Assembly (NCBI GenBank): GCA_944326495.1
Contig: CALVEE010000215.1
Coordinates: 1-8,862 of the forward strand
From: Candidatus Gastranaerophilales bacterium
Lineage (GTDB): Bacteria > Cyanobacteriota > Vampirovibrionia > Gastranaerophilales > Gastranaerophilaceae
Length of the DNA stretch: 8,862 nucleotides
Direction: 5' to 3'
Every line of letters starts with the position of its first letter. Position 1 is the first letter of the stretch. Position numbers and translations under genes: made by a program. This document shows positions 7,301 to 8,862 of this stretch, in pieces. Under the pieces are notes generated by a model. It searched no databases, was not told where the DNA came from, and saw only the letters and a list, made by a program, of their open reading frames with translations.

Positions 7301-7804
7301 AACCCGGCAAATACAGCTGAAGCATCATCTGTTTTAGCTAAACACGCTCAAAATACGGCAAAGAATATGAATACGAGCGGTTATTGTATGACAGGATTTA
7401 GGGCTGCAATTAGAGAAGCCGGCATTGATGATTCCGATTTAAAAGAAAGTAAACCAAGAGCAACCGTAGGATGGTTTGAAAGACATCCTGAAATGTTTGA
7501 AGAAGTTAAGTACATAAAATCCGGCAATAGCGCCAGACAAATAAACAGCACTGATTTACCAAACCTCCCTGCCGGATATATTGTTGTATGGATTCCGGGA
7601 AATGATTTTAAATCTGAAGAGCCCGGGCATATTTCAATTACAAACGGCAACGGCCAGGCATACGCAGATGAAACCGATAACCTTGACTGGGGTGTTTACA
7701 GGGGAAGCAAAAACGCAGGCAAAGGCGAACACGGTACATTCAGAGTGTTCAGGCTTACTGATAAATGGAAAGTCGAAAACGGCAAGCTTAAATTTTGTAA
7801 ATAA
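4361..7804 (+). CDS. Large multidomain putative peptidoglycan hydrolase (LysM-like, lytic-transglycosylase-like and Cys/His peptidase-like domains)
   Basis: This 1147-residue protein probably cuts peptidoglycan; no known gene matches it by name. In order: a helical N-terminus without signal peptide or membrane segment (1-90); a divergent LysM-like segment at 92-147 (YIIQPGDT to SGDMIALPG); two related ~115-residue repeats at 204-319 and 347-462, both containing SLAKD, GIYYGDY and a WI-N motif; and a lysozyme-fold-like domain at about 560-770. That domain has AIAEQETNFG (Glu603 as likely catalyst), SYGPTQIK at 633-640 and a distal Y-x-x-NVHKYL helix. After a charged helical linker comes a CHAP/NlpC-P60-like domain at about 985-1135, with Cys1009 (SGYCMTGF), a GYIVVWIPG strand at 1072-1080 and His1090 (PGHISITNG). 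An in-frame stop at 4343-4345 and AAAGGA six bases upstream fix the start. It is transcribed from a sigma-28-like promoter. How it leaves the cytosol is unclear; flagellar export is one possibility. Domain calls are by motif reading only. Confidence 0.85.
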   Translation: MTGNIGEVNYNNFSAQKYETWQTTEKTINSLFERNIISEGQRDKLIQMYFRGEISFGQDGLTEEEALNFTQENFNEIEKNLSNRQQDKTRTPYIIQPGDTPEIIAEKMGLTGAEARNFATKIKAQAIKDGMYYRYGFKSGDMIALPGDFQEQINGMIEDGSYAASAEEINSTYRAMRRAQARKKAAASQAEPAPPKVNPGDTNAANKIKQEAINIVTNLQKNGAGLKNPALNQINSKNVTFVLSQYNQRTGRSLAKDLINNGDKWLKTVKDKICWHLAKRAQELKLNGIYYGDYLKLKDPDKLLDWINNAQAKLFEAEKRHNPAIGKVLTNDKKVQKQKNTKDIKRNSQKLASDLYKQIDGLSNADNTRQLLNKITAENAAFVVSEYKNLPNNKNSLAKDIDGEYDLDINDVKTYICKKLVTQAKNIGLTGIYYGDYMKINDIATLETWIDNTAAKIRAAMEMNNNTAPQTNSTTNSAKETLSNPIYKEAGVKSLVYRRDKSGKIIETVYYYNDGKVVKEFQDPKRGRVRELVKEGTHKNTENTRITEAVPMKISLPPDASDNAKKFARALEEHKQDLMAKLGLDNDTYNKLARLAMAIAEQETNFGNNGGMYRSGKYEAGRFLPDTSLHDWSYGPTQIKFEMQKRDEWIADKFEKLGLTEGTQLYDMKNAAMATMVVLAQNNRIIKNNKNYQKGIEAARDSVVTIDGWEMKNGHLEKTYNTRPFVNKVTDEDALCYFWNGRGACIKDGTMEPEALEYTRNVHKYLEKYQIKEDNVKRNQAVKRSQDKKIVQNFKPMDNNGPIGSIAFMPNMYGYSDLKDQSDELAVLKESLKKNTKIDQHSKQLLILSVQHGEIGFEFGLTAKEADSLTQKDVDIILSHVSKLKNAIKAKDKNINFEDGINSAEAGKMKNNYAQMIKDAELEFKKEYLASKAPRVALSNVPSENLLASPMDNDITYSRKSATRRGFAGNIYDKIPDDGVNPANTAEASSVLAKHAQNTAKNMNTSGYCMTGFRAAIREAGIDDSDLKESKPRATVGWFERHPEMFEEVKYIKSGNSARQINSTDLPNLPAGYIVVWIPGNDFKSEEPGHISITNGNGQAYADETDNLDWGVYRGSKNAGKGEHGTFRVFRLTDKWKVENGKLKFCK
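4970..5746 (+). repeat. Two diverged in-gene repeats coding for ~115-residue modules
   Basis: Within the large gene, codons 204-319 (4970-5317) and 347-462 (5399-5746) encode related modules. Shared positions include FV-x-SQY or SEY, SLAKD, an IC-x-x-L helix, GIYYGDY followed by K-L/I, and WI-N with A-AK after it. The DNA has diverged strongly, so this is an old domain duplication, not a recent tandem repeat. The module's family is not recognised; helix spacing is faintly reminiscent of annexin-type repeats, which is speculation. Confidence 0.75.
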
Positions 7805-7831
7805 TTTGTATTCTTTTCCGAAAAAATAGTG

Positions 7832-7837
7832 TATAAT
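7832..7837 (+). promoter_or_regulatory. -10 hexamer of a likely ribH promoter
   Basis: A perfect TATAAT lies in the 64-base gap before ribH, 31 bases ahead of its ATG. The best -35 candidates are poor: TATTCT (7809-7814) at 17 bases, or TTGTAT (7806-7811) at 20. It would give ribH, and perhaps murQ, its own promoter apart from the sigma-28 unit. The gap is too short for an FMN riboswitch. Confidence 0.45.
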
Positions 7838-7868
7838 AAATACAGAGATTATTTTAAGGAGAAGGTAA

Positions 7869-8330
7869 ATGTCAATTATTGAAGGTCTGTTAACTGTCAC
7901 AAATGAAAAATTTTGCATAATAGTATCGCGTTTTAATGAATTTATAAGCTCAAAATTATTATCAGGCGCCTTAGATGAACTTAAGCGCCATGGAGTAGAT
8001 GAAGAAAATATTGATGTAGTATGGTGTCCCGGAGCATTTGAAATACCTGTTATTGCTAAAAAAATAGCTAAATCCGGTAAATATAATGCCATAATTGCAC
8101 TAGGTGCTGTTATAAAAGGTTCAACTTCACATTACGATTATGTATGCGCAGAAGTCTCTAAGGGCATTGCTGCTGTTAGTTTAGAAACAGAAGTTCCTGT
8201 AATATTCGGAGTTTTAACAACGGATAATATTGAACAGGCAATAGAAAGAGCCGGTACAAAAGCAGGAAATAAAGGTTCTGATGCGGCTAAATCTGCAATC
8301 GAAATGGCTAATCTATTCAATAAAATTTAA
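7869..8330 (+). CDS. ribH: 6,7-dimethyl-8-ribityllumazine synthase
   Basis: Lumazine synthase condenses 5-amino-6-ribitylamino-uracil with 3,4-dihydroxy-2-butanone 4-phosphate, the penultimate step of riboflavin synthesis; it works in the cytosol as a pentamer or 60-mer shell. The 153-residue length is typical. Active-site residues fall at the same numbers as in the Bacillus subtilis enzyme: Phe22-Asn23, Glu58 in WCPGAFEIP, His88 in GSTSHYDYV, and Arg127 in AIERAGTKAGNKG. The start is set by AAGGAG seven bases before ATG. No ribD, ribE or ribBA is adjacent, so the riboflavin genes are apparently dispersed. murQ follows 42 bases downstream on the same strand, probably partly co-transcribed. 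Confidence 0.97.
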   Translation: MSIIEGLLTVTNEKFCIIVSRFNEFISSKLLSGALDELKRHGVDEENIDVVWCPGAFEIPVIAKKIAKSGKYNAIIALGAVIKGSTSHYDYVCAEVSKGIAAVSLETEVPVIFGVLTTDNIEQAIERAGTKAGNKGSDAAKSAIEMANLFNKI

Positions 8331-8347
8331 CCGATAATAATAAAGTG

Positions 8348-8356
8348 TGATATAAG
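8348..8356 (+). promoter_or_regulatory. possible extended -10 promoter before murQ
   Basis: TGATATAAG matches an extended -10 (TGn then TATAAG, one mismatch). A weak -35, TTAACC (8327-8332, 4 of 6), lies 18 bases upstream and overlaps the ribH stop. It could add murQ transcription to read-through from ribH. Confidence 0.3.
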
Positions 8357-8372
8357 AAAAGGAGTGTGTGTT

Positions 8373-8862
8373 ATGAGCGAAAATATTACAGAGTACAGAA
8401 ACGAGAATACAAAAAATATTGATTTGTTATCAACAATAGATATTGTAAGAAAGATTAATGAAGAAGATAAGCTTGTAGCACTCGCAATAGAAGATGAACT
8501 TCCTAATATTGCAAAAGCTATTGACATGATTGCAAAACAATTCCTTGTCGGGGGTAAATTATATTACTACGGAGCAGGAACCTCCGGAAGGATAGGTATT
8601 TTAGATGCTTCCGAATGCCCGCCTACATTCGGCGTACCGTCTGATATGGTGACAGGGTTTATTGCAGGCGGGGATAAGGCCATAAGAGACGCTGCAGAAG
8701 GCGCAGAAGATAATTACGACGAAGGTGTAAAAGATGCACAGTGCCTTACGGATAACGATGTTTGTGTTGTAATTTCTGCAAGCGGAAACCCTAAATATCT
8801 TTTAGGAGTTCTAAATCAGGCTGATAAAGTTAATTGCAGAACAATAGCACTTACCTGCAACC
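8373..8862 (+). CDS. murQ: N-acetylmuramic acid 6-phosphate etherase, 5' part (runs off right edge)
   Basis: MurQ cleaves the lactyl ether of MurNAc 6-phosphate to give GlcNAc 6-phosphate and D-lactate, a step of cell-wall recycling in the cytosol. The first 163 residues are present, about half of the ~300 usual. They show the family's N-terminal TEYRNENTKNIDLLS block (6-20), the SIS-domain signature GAGTSGRIGILDASECPPTFG (67-87, with two bases of this motif family absent nowhere), catalytic Glu81, and Glu112 at the position of the second catalytic Glu of the E. coli enzyme. One oddity: SASGNPKYL at 135-143 replaces the usual SGRTPYV. ATG 8373 follows AAAAGGAG by eight bases. It lies 42 bases after ribH. 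Together with the wall hydrolase upstream it suggests wall turnover and reuse, though the two genes have separate promoters. Confidence 0.95.
   Translation, partial: MSENITEYRNENTKNIDLLSTIDIVRKINEEDKLVALAIEDELPNIAKAIDMIAKQFLVGGKLYYYGAGTSGRIGILDASECPPTFGVPSDMVTGFIAGGDKAIRDAAEGAEDNYDEGVKDAQCLTDNDVCVVISASGNPKYLLGVLNQADKVNCRTIALTCN

Noticed and set aside
7805..7868. FMN riboswitch before ribH
   Set aside because: The gap is only 64 bases, AT-rich and without the conserved multi-helix core, so no riboswitch can fit.
7634..8092. Minus-strand open frame of 152 codons across the ribH start
   Set aside because: It overlaps the well-supported ribH and the end of the hydrolase gene, has no recognisable motif and is an antisense shadow.
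8330..8337. CCGATAA near the ribH stop, resembling a sigma-28 -10 box
   Set aside because: The bases at the required 11-base spacing (8311-8318) do not resemble TAAAGTTT.

Overview
The window is AT-rich, gene-dense bacterial DNA from a diderm, since it has an outer-membrane efflux channel with a signal peptide. A polyprenyl synthase of cyanobacterial CrtE type sits directly before a divergent-PAP2 protein, a neighbourhood familiar from Cyanobacteria. Together with low GC, no photosynthesis gene and sigma-28-type promoters, this suggests a non-photosynthetic relative such as Vampirovibrionia/Melainabacteria (Gastranaerophilales). That placement is inference, not proof.

Layout: (1) 1-24, the first eight codons of a minus-strand gene leaving the window, with a strong ribosome binding site and a sigma-28-like promoter. 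(2) 25-369, a non-coding region with that promoter, a possible sigma-70 promoter and a GC-rich double-hairpin element that looks like a dispersed repeat. (3) 370-1848, a TolC-family protein with a His/Cys-rich tail. (4) 4209-1885 on the minus strand, a tight three-gene operon: rsgA (ribosome assembly GTPase), a polyprenyl diphosphate synthase and a divergent PAP2 membrane protein. (5) 4361-7804, a 1147-residue multidomain protein with a LysM-like segment, two tandem ~115-residue repeats, a lytic-transglycosylase-like domain and a C-terminal Cys/His peptidase-like domain. (6) 7869-8330, ribH (lumazine synthase). (7) 8373 to the window end, the first 163 codons of murQ (MurNAc-6-phosphate etherase).

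The most interesting signal is regulatory. The minus-strand gene at the left edge and the 1147-residue gene more than 4 kb away share a gap-free promoter architecture when each is read toward its gene: TGTAA-N5-TGTAA, 18 bases, TAAAGTTT, 11 bases, GCCGTTAT or GCCGTAAA. The last two parts match the flagellar sigma-28 (FliA/SigD) consensus in sequence and spacing. The large protein has two putative cell-wall-cutting domains and no visible signal peptide. It is therefore a candidate sigma-28-regulated wall hydrolase, possibly exported by the flagellar apparatus. The two proteins also start alike (MTxxIG).

A second pattern is that tolC and rsgA lack a Shine-Dalgarno sequence, and each has a -10 hexamer ending exactly six bases before ATG, as expected for leaderless mRNAs. 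The other genes have clear ribosome binding sites.
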